Of a DNA stretch of 64,000 nt, positions 45,513 to 56,643 are shown one piece after another. The translations under genes and the position numbers were made by a program. Every line of letters starts with the position of its first letter. The stretch's first letter is position 1. The stretch comes from Cricetomys ansorgei (lineage: Eukaryota; Chordata; Mammalia; Rodentia; Nesomyidae): contig JAMJFZ010001074.1 in the NCBI GenBank assembly GCA_026225945.1, forward strand, positions 4,336,001 through 4,400,000. Reading direction: 5' to 3'. The notes under the pieces are model-generated. The model worked only from the letters and a program-made list of their open reading frames with translations, was not told the origin of the DNA and searched no databases.

Positions 45513-46200
45513 CAATAGATTGTTATACATTGATACCATGGTTGTTGTAATGAAAAAAAAAAACCTGCATCCTTTGAATCAATTTCTATTTATTAAAAAT
45601 GTATGTCTGAGTATTCATATACCCTGTTTGATTTATATGTAATTTGTTTTCATTTTCCTACAATTGTTGCATCTTATAGAAAAAAAAACCACTACATTTT
45701 ACTCTTCTTTTGAGCAAAATATTATTTCTGAAGGTTTGGAAACTACTGCAAAAGAATCACAGATTTTTTTTAAACAAAAATACATGCACTCATAGGTTAC
45801 ACTAAATAATGCAGTTGCTTGCTCATAGTATATACAAAATTTCAGATTTCCTACCAATTGTTAGACCTTGCAAACCAGTATTATGTGTTTTGACTTCCAT
45901 CCTCAATGTTTACCGATTACCACTGCTTATACTGCCATATGGAAGTTAGCATTGGACATTTTTCTTTCAACTACTAGATAGTAAGTAATTTCTTCCTATC
46001 TGTATCAAGAAATTAGGTATCATTTTGAAAAAGTGAATATTCTAATTATTTTCACATTTTACATTTTGGATCTTTAAGATATTCTCAATGTATTTTAATG
46101 TATCTTTTCCTTTTTTTTCCAATTTATCTTTTCTATCATTTGCTGATAATTTTGATGACAAATTCTAACTTTCAATATTATCAAAAGTCATAATGAAAGA
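45513..46200. other. Unique AT-rich DNA
   Basis: No repeat or gene recognised. Confidence 0.45.
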
Positions 46201-46204
46201 ATAA

Positions 46205-46263
46205 AAAGAAAGGAAGGAAGAAAGAAAGTAAGGAAGGAAGGAAGGAAGAAAGGAAGGAAGAAA
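46205..46263. repeat. (GGAA)n purine array
   Basis: AGGA/AAGG units with a few interruptions. GGAA arrays can bind ETS-family factors, but nothing here ties this one to a gene. Confidence 0.9.
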
Positions 46264-46539
46264 TAAAGAAAAGTACAAACCCAGTTTCCTTTTAGGGCAA
46301 TACTGGTGTTTTTGCATTTAAGAATTCTTTGTTTTGGCAATTTATTACAATGTTTAATATTTTTACTATCCACAGATTCTGTTATCTGTAGTCTTATATA
46401 GATACCTATAATGCAGGCCATATTGACGTTTGAGTAGTCTATGTCAATTTCCATGTAAAAATACAGTTTACTTGGGCATCTTAAAGGAAATGACAGATAT
46501 TTCTTCATGATCCTGTAGGAAGATTACCTACAAATTTGA

Positions 46540-46849
46540 AAAGTTCTCAGTGTTATTTATCCCTCCCCTTATTCCCTCCTCTACTGATCCTTTCCATCCT
46601 GACCCCTTTTTAATCCTTCCTTTTTCAATATTTCGGCTAAATCCTTTACACCACTCTGTACTACTCTTCCTTCCTGTGAAAGCCCCCAAACTATGCTCAC
46701 TTAATAATTTCCTGACATCCATGGATACTCCAAATACAGTACATATATTTGAAAACTAAAAACTAATATCCAGAAATGAAAGACAGCATACAACATTTGT
46801 AGTTCAAAATTAACTCCCACAGAAGTTTTGTATCTAACTCCATTTATTA
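46540..46849. other. Pyrimidine-rich segment, unassigned
   Basis: CCCTCCCCTTATTCCCTCCT and similar blocks may be a reversed L1 3' UTR leading into the antisense L1 to its right, but the match is not clear. Confidence 0.3.
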
Positions 46850-47500
46850 ACCTGTACATTTCATAATTTTGTTTTTAATTGCTTAATAATATTCCATCAT
46901 GCAAATACACCACATTTTCATTACCTATGTATCAGCTGTGCTGACACTACCTTCTTGGCTGTGAAGCCTTTAAATGGAGTGAAATAAACTAACTAGGAGC
47001 TACACTCTTAAAAAATAAACTGACTTGCCAACTCCCAGAGGTTAGCAATTGTCAATAGATAGACAGCTAGAAGAACAACAATCCCTAACCATCACGTCCT
47101 GAGTTGAGATTTGGTCCGTCTGAAACTTGCATTCATTTTGTGCAGGTTTTTATAACTACTGTTAAGTTCATATGTACATCTGCTCTTCTGTTTCCTTACA
47201 ATCATCTATACTCTTGGCTAATATGATTTTTTTCCCTCTCCCATCATACTGATCCCTGACACTTGAGACAAGAGAATGTACTATAGAAATATTATCTAAG
47301 ACACTTCCATTTCTTAGCTGTTGTTAACAGAGCAGCAATGAACATGGGTGATCAGGTATTTATATAGTAGGGTATCAAGTCCTTTGGGTAAACACTCGAG
47401 AGTGGTAAAGCTGGATTCAATGGAAGATATACTGTTAGCCTTTTCTATACTGAATATAGATCCTTCCTAGCTTCCACACAGGTCTATTCCCCTACAATGC
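46850..47500 (-). mobile_element. L1 ORF2 3' region, antisense
   Basis: TTAATAATATTCCATCATGC with ACCACATTTTCATTACCTAT, then GAGCAGCAATGAACATGGGT and GAGTGGTAAAGCTGGATTCA, are the reversed C-terminal blocks of L1 ORF2. The middle is diverged or interrupted. There is no open frame. Confidence 0.65.
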
Positions 47501-47858
47501 TGAAAGCATAAAAGTGGCATCAGTTTCTTTGGGTAAACATTCCTAAATTTAAAATAAATTTTGAATCTAAAGCAGATCAAAGAAAACAAAAAAAAGTATG
47601 CCATTATTGAAAGAAGTCTATTAAAAAGACAAAATTTATTTAACTTGTACTCTGTCAATGTGAAGTTACCTCATTTATTTTCCTAATATTACCTTGGTAT
47701 TATGTAAATGAAAAGATTTAACCTATGTATTATGCCACAATTTATGTATTATCTTTCTGGACTTAGTTGCTTTTTAATGTTAAATTTTTCCTTTTTTGAA
47801 ATTTTTGTTTTAGTATTATGTTAGAATCTTCCTTAAATTTTTCTCTCAGTATTGTGTG
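47501..47858. other. AT-rich unassigned DNA
   Basis: No repeat or gene recognised. Confidence 0.4.
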
Positions 47859-47859
47859 T

Positions 47860-48440
47860 ATCTGTCTATGTGTGAAGAGATGCAAATATATATGTAGGTG
47901 TATTTTAATGCTTGTATATATTTGTGTGGAAAGCAGAGGTCAACCTAGGATATTTTTTCTCAGGAGCCATCACCCTCATTTAAATTATTATTTCTTTTAT
48001 TTTTGAGATTATAATGATCATACTGTTTCCAATTGGCCTTTCATCACTTCAAACTCTCTTAAATATCCTTTCTTGCTCTCCTTCAAATTCATGGCTTCTT
48101 TTTCATTAATTATTGTAATGTGCATATATATTATAATTATATATTACATACATGTAATATACTATGTATGTATATGTGTATGCATATATACAATGTAACC
48201 TGTTCAGTCTGTATAATGTTACTGGTGTTTATGCTTTCAGAGTTGATATTTTGTTCAACCAAAACAGTCTTTCTCATTTGCTTGGAACTCACCAAATAGG
48301 TGAGATTTGTAAGCAAATGACATAGACCCAGTTTTTTAGCCTAGTCAGCTCTGGGATTATGGACAAACATCACAACACTGAACATTTTACCTGGGTTCTG
48401 TAGATTTAGTTTAGTTCCTCGTGTGTTTGTGAAAAAGGTA
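47860..48440 (-). mobile_element. Rodent SINE, antisense, split by an insertion
   Basis: The first half (47860-48010: TGGAAAGCAGAGGTCAACCT, TCTCAGGAGCCATCACC, TTTATTTTTGAGA) and the second half (48263-48440: GTCTTTCTCATTTGCTTGGA, ACTCACCAAATAGG, CAGCTCTGGGATTATGGACA, TACCTGGGTTCTG) make one reversed SINE. About 255 bases separate them. Confidence 0.6.
48010..48262 (-). mobile_element. Insertion within the SINE, probably L1-related
   Basis: It contains CTTCAAATTCATGGCTTCTT, TTTTCATTAATTATTGTAAT and ACCTGTTCAGTCTGTATAAT, with GTTACTGGTGTTTATGCTTT. This is a dispersed rodent repeat I recall from the L1-type 3' region in reverse, with an AT-rich core at 48120-48195. The family is not certain. 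Confidence 0.4.
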
Positions 48441-48646
48441 AGGACAAAATCTATTGAACTATCAGTTTAATACTTAAATATTTTATTAGTTTTTGTGATA
48501 ATTAATACAAGTTTTCCAATGTGTAATTCTGATTTAGAATCTGTCTCTTCAAATTTTTGAAATATTTAAACTACGAAGACATGTGAACAGCTGGTCATTT
48601 CTATAAATAGCTCAGAAGATTTTTTTTATGTTACTGTTTTCTGTAA

Positions 48647-48650
<4 letters not shown>

Positions 48651-48694
<44 letters not shown>
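48651..48694. repeat. (GT)22 microsatellite
   Basis: A pure GT run. The Cys-Val open frame starting here is a repeat product. Confidence 0.97.
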
Positions 48695-48699
<5 letters not shown>

Positions 48700-49835
48700 G
48701 CACAGAGTGCTCTATATAAATCAATTTGTGAAGGATGCTATAAACAAGTCTTCTGATATCTTTTTAATTCCTAAGTATAATTATTTTTGTTATTTCTTTC
48801 CTTCCTTCTGTCTCTCCCTCCCCCATTGCCTCCTCCTCCTCTTTTTTTTCTGCTGCATATCTATTTACTGTTTTGTTACTTCCTAATAGTCAGTATTTTT
48901 ATATATTCTTGCTCTATAATTCTATTTAAGTATTTTCTTGAAGTGCTCCATTCATATTATTCTTTGTCTATGCTTACATGTCCAATTTTATGTACATTTT
49001 CCCCTAAGGATGACTTTAGGTGTAGGTCAGAGATAGAATTTGTAGCATTCTCATTATCATTCAGCTAAAAAAGTTATAATATCTACCGTGACTTCTTTTT
49101 ATAACTCATTTGCTATTTAGTAATATATTTCTTTATCTCTAAACATATGGAGACTCAATTTAGGTTGATTACAATGCATTTAAAAAACATATTCTGTATA
49201 AATTCAGTCTTTCTTGCTGAAACACGGTAGCATCTGGTAATTTCTGTAAATAGTCCATATGTTTTTAAAAGAATGTGCATTTTGATGTTGCTGTGCACAT
49301 AATTCGGCATATGTAAATAAATTTGTGAATTACACTTTCTGATATGATATATATAGATATAGATATATATCAGTAACTGAACCCTTCTGTTAGTAATATG
49401 GATTCATTTTTACTGCAGCTCTATCTAGTATTTTGCTCCATAAAATGTAATTCTATAATGTGTAAATACACTTTGTTTTATATTTCTATTGATGTATTTA
49501 TTTACTCATGATTTTGATGTTGTGATTTTTGTCTATGAACTCTATGCCGATAGAACATATTTTCACAAGATTCCGTTTGATTCATAGTTTTACTCTTTTC
49601 TACTATTCTACACTTTTGTACATTTATGTTTCACAATTTTATGAAAAGTACGTTGTGTGATTTGAATTTTGCACACACATAGCAACCTCTATATTTTGAC
49701 AGATGCCTTTTATTTAATTTCAGTGCACTTATTCAGTAGGTCAGTTGTTTCATGCTTATGCACAGTTTCTTGAAAGCATAGGTTAAAATTGCTGTGGAAA
49801 ACCTAGAAAAGTTTTCTTTTCTAGAAGGAATCCTT
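48695..49835. other. Unique AT-rich DNA
   Basis: No gene or repeat recognised apart from a CT-rich tract at about 48800-48850 and a TA/GATA tract at 49349-49370. Confidence 0.45.
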
Positions 49836-49837
49836 TC

Positions 49838-50130
49838 TTTAGTATCTTGAACCTCTAAAATGAATGTGGAAACATGACTCTATTTAGCGATAAAAAAATC
49901 AAAGTTCCATAGAACCATGTGAGCAGGTCCTCATAAAACTAAAGTGAAGTAATTAAGATACAATGGCATTATAAATGTTGTCCCTAATCTAGTGGAACTA
50001 GAGTCCCTACAAGAAAAGAGAAATACAAATGCAGCTCAATAATATCCAATGTGATATAACTTCAAGAAGGTGGGCCTGCCCAAGCAAAACCAAGAAGAGA
50101 GAACTCAGGAGAAATTAACCATTCAAAACT
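49838..50130 (+). mobile_element. Old MaLR (MLT1-like) LTR fragment
   Basis: TAATTAAGATACAATGG, TTGTCCCTAATCTAGTGGAA and AGAGTCCCTACAAGAAAAGA resemble the 'ccctaatccaatgac...gtccttataagaag' block of MLT-type LTRs. It is ancient, diverged and non-coding. Confidence 0.4.
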
Positions 50131-51095
50131 CTAAGAAAAATACAATCTGTTAGATAATTTATCAGATCTCTAATGTTTGACCAGTCCACTACGATGATTC
50201 TCCTTTACTATCTGCAATTAATATTCACACTTTGTTATTTGGTGCTTCTATGTACATAGATTATGGATATATTTAATTTGTTCCTTCTTCTATACCTACT
50301 TCACTATGTATACTACATATTATCATTCATTGTGAATTGCGTTTTCTAGTGGCATATTCTCAATGATAAATTACCTTTGCATCTGTATATTTTCTGTTAC
50401 ACATATCTGTTTCTATTTTGTATTTCCTTTTGTAATTTCCATTAGAATGTTTTCTTCAATTATTTAGAAGACCATGATTGTACTATTAATGTACTTTTAT
50501 CTCTTTGATCATGATAAACAGACATTCTATACTCTTTTCTAAAAACACATATACTTATATATGCAGTGTTTCCTAATAAGTTGAATGGTATACCATTTCT
50601 ATAGACTTATTTATATTAATAAATTTCTTGATGCTTATTGATCAACTAGTTTTCAAACTACTATGTACAGTGCTATTCCTGAGCATGTGGACTTGAGATA
50701 TACAAGAAAGATACATGAGCAACTCATTAGAAACTGTCCAGTAATCTTTATTCCTTCCAATTCCTACAAATAAAAAACTACTTCCCAGAAGTAATATTAA
50801 AGTAGTTAGGTATCATATTTAATTGACAGAATCTCCAGTAGTACACATGTTGGGTGAGCTTCTAGGAACAAGTCTTTCATCCTTAATCACAAAAATTCTG
50901 CACCAAGAAACTACTGTTGTCCCTGGAAACAAGTCCACATCAGACATATATAAAAGAATGGCACAATGGTTAATGACTACACTAATATTCTATCCACTGC
51001 TCAGGGAAGCTATACAAATACTTGTTACTATTTCCTTTCTTTTTCCAACATACTATAAGGGACAAAATATTGCTCAACAAATATTTTATACCTTA
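50131..51095. other. Unique AT-rich DNA
   Basis: No repeat recognised. The plus-strand open frame 50823-51140 starts in unique DNA and ends inside the B1. I see no family features in it. Confidence 0.45.
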
Positions 51096-51097
51096 AT

Positions 51098-51255
51098 TTT
51101 TGTTATTTTGGGTATTCAAAACAGGGTTTCTCTGTTGTAACTCTGACTTTCCTGGAACTCACTCTGTAGACCAAGCTGGCCTTGAACTCACAGAGATCTG
51201 CCTGACTCTGCCTCCTGAGTGCTTGGATTAATGACATGTGCCACCACTGCTTGGC
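51098..51255 (-). mobile_element. B1 SINE, antisense
   Basis: CAAAACAGGGTTTCTCTGTT, GGAACTCACTCTGTAGACCA, AGCTGGCCTTGAACTCACAG, AGATCTGCCTGACTCTGCCT and a terminal GCCACCACTGCTTGGC. On the element strand it has AGAGTTACAACAGAG. Confidence 0.92.
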
Positions 51256-51828
51256 TACTCTAATTCTTAAAACCTGTTAATATGTTTTCTCAAAAAGAAT
51301 AAAGACTATTGCAGATTATAATTAAGGATGGTAACTTTGAGTTGAATAGATTATCTAGAGTTTTCCCATTGGCCCTAAGGTAAACACATTGGTTCCTAAA
51401 AGGGAAGGTGTTTTTCCTTCAGATGTCAACCTAAGGTACTCAGTGCAGCAGTGCTTTGATTTTTCAGTACTATAAAGATGAAAAGGCACAAGCCTCTTTA
51501 GGAAAGAGACTCTTCATTCTAATATCCGGAATGGAATACATACCTGCAGATATCTTAATTATACCCAGAAATGTCTGTGTTTTCAATTTTCATCCATAGA
51601 GCCAAGTAAAACATTTTAATTATTTGAAAAGTCCTATGATTGTTTCAACTATTTTAGAAACTTAGATTATGGTATAATATGAGAGACCATGTTACTGTTT
51701 TAAGAATATTGTTGATTTTCATTAAGTATTCGAACTGCTACGCAGTCATCCTCTACCTTTAAAATAGAAGCATTTCATGTATTAAACAACAACTTTAAAT
51801 TAATGCCTTATTCAGTCTAAGAAAACCC
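51256..51828. other. Unique DNA
   Basis: No repeat or gene recognised. Confidence 0.45.
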
Positions 51829-51829
51829 C

Positions 51830-52015
51830 ATTGTTCTTTCTATCTCTATGAATTTTAAACCCTCAGATGTCTCAGTAAAATCAGAAAGTGTTTATCATTT
51901 TGTGATTAGCTTACTACAGCTTGCACAGGGTCCCCAAGAGCGTCCATGTTACAGACAATGTCAAAATTCCCTTCTCTTTAAGGAACAGGTGTATTGCATG
52001 TTACACATAGAAGAC
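51830..52015 (-). mobile_element. Ancient mammalian L1 fragment, antisense
   Basis: TTTTGTGATTAGCTTACTAC, GTCCCCAAGAGCGTCCATGT, AATTCCCTTCTCTTTAAGGA and GTGTATTGCA follow the reversed ORF2/3' region of old mammalian L1 (L1M type). Confidence 0.6.
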
Positions 52016-52059
52016 ATTCAGGGTCCTAAGTACCACCATCAACAGGTCCCTCAATCCTG

Positions 52060-52598
52060 ATTCCAACCTCTCCTTGAAGAAAAAATTTCTACAGATTTCC
52101 TCAGAGTATATTTCTGTGAGTATCCCTGTCTTATTCATCCATACTTCACTCCAAACTACCATATATAGCCAGGGTCATACCCTCAGTGCCCCTGCCTTGT
52201 CTGGCCTCTTCTGACTGTACCACAATTGATCTTCTACCCTTCTCACAGGAATCTTCCTACTTATCCTCCAAACTACAGGTCGCTGCAATGGCATACCTAG
52301 CCTTTCCACTTATGCATATCTACAACCACACCTAGGCTTGGACCAGGAAGCCCATCTTCTATGTCAAACCAGTCCCCTCCAAAAAAAGCCATTGCTACCT
52401 TCTAAATCAAATCCATTCACATACTCTCACTCTCACACACACTCACGTACACTCATTCTCATCTGCCCCAATCTTCTCTGTCCTATTAGACTTAGAAGTT
52501 AACAAATAAAATTCACATTCCTTCATCTCATTGAAAAAAATAATAAAATAACATCATTTGAAAGATTAAGCCTGTATATTGTTGCCAAAACCAACCAG
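52060..52598 (+). mobile_element. Probable L1 5' UTR
   Basis: A C/T-rich segment with CCTGCCTTGTCTGGCCTCTT and ATCCTCCAAACTACAGG directly precedes L1 ORF1-like sequence in the same orientation. It recalls the polypyrimidine modules at 38.7-39.9 kb. Assignment rests mainly on position. Confidence 0.4.
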
Positions 52599-52599
52599 T

Positions 52600-53900
52600 C
52601 CTGCAGAAATAGTTGGCCATGAGAATTATGAGATAAACCCCATGACACAATATTTAAAAGAACAATCATGAACTTCAAAAATTTCAGAATTCCAAAATTT
52701 CAAGAACTATAAAGAAAGCAAAGAAAAAGCTCGATGAAATTGTGAAGAAAACAAACAAACCATCAAACAACAACAAAAACAAACAACTTAAGGACAATAA
52801 GCCAATGAGTGATTCCCATAAAAACACAAAAATAAGGCTGATGGAGATCGTGAAGACAGCCAAGGACATGAGGATTGAATTCAATAAGGGGACAGAAGCA
52901 CTGAAGAGCACTCATGTGGAAATGAAGGTAGGTTGAAATACTAAATAACTTAAGCAGACAAGAAAAAAAAACAGCTTTACAGGTTTCAAATTATTAGAAT
53001 TCAAATATAAAGTAGAGTATTTAGACAAAATAATCAAGAATATGAAATTAATTAAAAAAGCAAAAAACAAACGAACAAACAAACAAAAAAACAAGGTAGG
53101 ATAGTGGTGGTGCACACCTTTAATCCCAGCACTCAGGAGGCAGATACAGGTGGATCTCTGTGAGTTCAAGGCCGGCCTGATCTATAGAGTGAGTTCCAGA
53201 ACAGCCAGAATTACAACAGAGAAACCCTTTCTCACAAAACAGAAACAAAAACAAAAACAAAATGGAGAACAGCATGATAAACCAAGCCTTCAAATTATAA
53301 GCCAAAATGAGGGAAATCCTGGAATCTACATATTGGATTGATGAAAGTAATAAATGGAGAAGAAACATTTTAGAAAGGAATGCACATCCGTAATTAGAAG
53401 ACACAGAGTACCACTGAGAAAATCAAAAACAAAAATCAACAACACAGTGACTGCAATTAACACACTCACATTTCAACAATACATTTAAATATTAATTACC
53501 TCATTTCTCTATTCAAAAGACACTGGCCATCTGATTTTATCAAGAAACAAAATCTGTTTCTGTATTGTGTACAAGAAAAACATCTTAGCTTTAAAGAAAG
53601 GCACTGCATTTAGTAAAGGGATAGGAAACAGTGCTCCAAATAATGTGACCAGGAAACAAGCAGGTGTTGCCACCCTAATATTTGACAAAACAGACATCAA
53701 ACCTAAACTAATCAGAAGAAATAAAGCAGATCACTTCATTCTATTCAAGGGAACAGTTACTAGTAAGGCATTACTATAATAAACATACATGAACCAAACC
53801 CTGGATTACTCAATTTCTTTAAAAAAAATGTACTACTAGATTTAGACACAGATTAGTAACAATCTATGAATAATAGGCAATAATAATAACAGGCTAACAG
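52600..53900 (+). mobile_element. L1 5' part: ORF1 remnant joined to start of ORF2
   Basis: ORF1-like coding sense is visible at 52830-52930, reading I-R-L-M-E-I-V-K-T-A-K-D-M-R-I-E-F-N-K from the coiled-coil region, and at 53285-53335. From about 53440 the sequence switches to the ORF2 endonuclease region (AATATTTGACAAAACAGACA, CACTTCATTCTATTCAAGGG, AACAGTTACTAG, ACTATAATAAACATACATG). The C-terminal half of ORF1 is deleted, stops are frequent, and a B1 sits inside at 53096-53262. It has no 3' end nearby. Confidence 0.75.
53096..53262 (+). mobile_element. B1 SINE inside the L1
   Basis: GTGGTGGTGCACACCTTTAA, TCCCAGCACTCAGGAGGCAG, GTGGATCTCTGTGAGTTCAA, GGCCGGCCTGATCTATAGAG and ACAGAGAAACCC, then a (CAAAAA)n tail. 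It is flanked by A-rich L1 sequence, so it is younger than the L1. It carries AATTACAACAGAG. Confidence 0.92.
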
Positions 53901-54302
53901 CCTTGAGTTTTCTCTACCTTAAGTAAAATGGATTAGTTATGTTTACAGCAGAACTCTAGTGGCTAGAATTGAGCTCTGTTATACAAGAACTAAAGAGAAC
54001 AAGAACAAAAACAAGAACAAGAACACAAAAGGGAAGGGTAGGGGTTACCAGGTTGTCCTGAGAAATATTCTTTTCCTTTAGAAAACAATCAGTTGTAATT
54101 AAATAGTAAAATATATGTACACATGAAAATGATTTAAGCAAAGCTGTAAAAATGTATTACTATGAAGAAATAATGACACATTCAGATAATGAAAAAAAGC
54201 TAATCATTCTTCTTTGAGCATTCAGGGATTCGTAGCTTACATGCTTAGAGATTTAGTAGTATAAAGCACTTCTAATGAAGAGGGATATCTGAATAATACC
54301 CT
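53901..54302. other. Unique AT-rich DNA
   Basis: No repeat or gene recognised apart from an (ACAAGA)n-like tract at about 53995-54025. Confidence 0.45.
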
Positions 54303-54775
54303 ATTTGTATGAAAGATATGTACTGATTGGATACGCAAACTGCACTTTAAAATGGAAAGAATGTGTATAGAGAGGTAGTACAATAGGCTTTGGTGTCCTT
54401 TAGGGTTCTTGGGTTACTGTGATGGTCTCATTTTCAGAACTGAGCTTCACCACAGAGTATGTGGTTCATTGGACTATAAGTCCAATGACTGTAAGTCATC
54501 CTAGCAATTCTTTGCGTATGGTACAGTGGGTGAAAGAAACACAATTTGTGTGAAAGGTATGTACCAATGTAAATTTGACTTGAGCAAGAAAGGAATGGCT
54601 GGCATTGTAGAGAGGATGTACAATAGGATTTTGTGTTCCCTCAGACCCTGGTCTACTGTGGCAATCTGACTTTCAGAACTTCGCTTCATCACAGGATGTG
54701 TGGTTTGCCCTACTACTCGACTGTGGTAAGTTATCCCAGTCGTTCTCTGTATACAGTTTCAGTAGGGAGTGGAGC
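54303..54775. repeat. 241-bp diverged tandem duplication
   Basis: Unit 1 begins ATTTGTATGAAAGATATGTA (54303) and unit 2 begins ATTTGTGTGAAAGGTATGTA (54544). Shared blocks in order are TAGAGAGGTAGTACAATAGG / TAGAGAGGATGTACAATAGG, TTTTCAGAACTGAGCTTCAC / CTTTCAGAACTTCGCTTCAT, and GTAAGTCATCC / GTAAGTTATCC. Unit 1 alone carries a perfect hairpin at 54467-54487. The unit matches no repeat family that I know, and no frame is open through both units. Confidence 0.85.
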
Positions 54776-56643
54776 AAATTAGCCGACGGATGCCTCTACT
54801 CATTTATTCTGTAATAGTCACAGCTTGATAAATTAAACTAATCCTCTACAGAAATTCTCCAATCACTTCTGTAATTACTTACTATATGGAAGCACAAAGG
54901 ATGTGGCCTTAATTACTATGCTATAAGATACAAAGTCTGGGGTGCATTGTTATCTATGTAAAAATGAAAGACACTGTGTATTCATAAAATTTAAGATTAC
55001 ATTTAATGTGGAACAGTTTTGAAGGTCATAAGCAGACCTGCAAATTAAAAGTTGCTGATAAGGCTTGCTCTCATATTTCCCTCTCCATATAATGGCATAA
55101 ATAGGTTAGATAGGAAAGCCATGCTCCCACGTTTAGAATTTGAAGTCAGTTAAATTTGACTGTGCTGAAATTCATAGTAATAAAATCTTTAAATTGGGTT
55201 ATTATTATTAGCATTTTCTCCTATCTACATAATTCCATATCAGAAAAAAAAATGTTGGGACTCTAAAATGAAGATTCTGGATTAATAATTCTGATTTAGA
55301 GCACAGGCAATTTTAGCCTGGCTAATTTTTCATATATGCTCAATTAACCTCACAGAGCTTTAGGACAAAAGGCAGCATGGAGAGTGCCATTTAAATTAAA
55401 CAAATGCCATTTTTCTGTCAAGAGGATGACTTACATCAGCCACTCCAAGCCAGGACCACAGTCTAAAGTAGAGCGAGCATGCAGTGGTTTGCTAGGGTTT
55501 AATTCTTTTGCCTTTCCCTAGCAGAACATAGCACATCCATATCCATAGCACAATGGATGAGGTCATTATTTAATAGACTCTTTGAGATTCCTGAGAAATA
55601 CTGGACCAAGTATTCTGTTCAGTACCGATTGTAAAGTACCTGGTTTATATTCTAATGTGACTCTCCACTGCAGGAGAAAAGCACAACCTTGTCTGGGAGT
55701 GGTGTCAGTGATAATAATTATGCATTGTAGCCCTCATTTGATATTCAAGGCATCTACTTTCAGAGAGTTGAATGTAGGTTGTATTATACTGACTATGTAA
55801 CTCTCTACAACTACAGTTGTCAGAAATAGTTTTTCATAAAGCACAGTAGCTTGAAGTATAGCCAACTGGTAAAATTAATTAAATTTTTTAAAATTTACTT
55901 TAAAAGATTATTCTTTTTACCATTTATATTCCATAAATAGACACGGATCATATTTTCTGTGTTTTTGTTTTATTATCATGTTAATTCCACAAAAAATAAT
56001 ACATTTTTTCAATATTTTCATATTCTATATAATATACCCATTGATAGTCATTCTCTATTTTTGTGTCAATAATTAACAAATTTAGAATGATTTCTTTTTT
56101 TCTTGATCATTCAAGAAAAAGTCAACTAAATAAAATTAGGAGAAATATTCATTGTATCCATTTTGCAACCATATTTTGAACTTTAATATCAAAGTGCATT
56201 TTGAAACATAGCCATTAATTAATATGAAACTTTCACATAACAACTCTTATCAAGCCATTAGACCACCTATCCAGCCTGTTGATGGCTCAGACTAAGACTT
56301 GATATATACAGTGAACCAATCTAAAGACCTGGTAAAAACAATAAATCACAGGTTTTCATAAAAGACAGACCTAATATTTTTTCTGAGTTTGCTTTATGTC
56401 AGTAAAACTAGTAGCATATTTGTCTGTGTTCTAGAGTTGTCCTAAAAGAAATCTCAAGTCTAATGGAATAATCAACTCTCTAAATCTTCAATAGCTCCCT
56501 CTAAATGCACATATGATGTTGACAATAAAACATATAACTATGTATTATAAACCTACTTGGAGATAGGAATGATTTTGCTGCAGCTGAAATTTCTACTGCC
56601 TTCTAATTCAGTTCTTGGGCTGAAGATTCACTGCCAACATTAG
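54776..56643. other. Unique DNA with possible conserved element
   Basis: No dispersed repeat or gene recognised. The part 54980-55560 is relatively GC-balanced and free of simple repeats. Confidence 0.5.

Noticed and set aside
50823..51140. 105-residue plus-strand open frame
   Set aside because: It ends in a B1. The first half looks somewhat protein-like, but I found no family signature, splice context or pseudogene tail.
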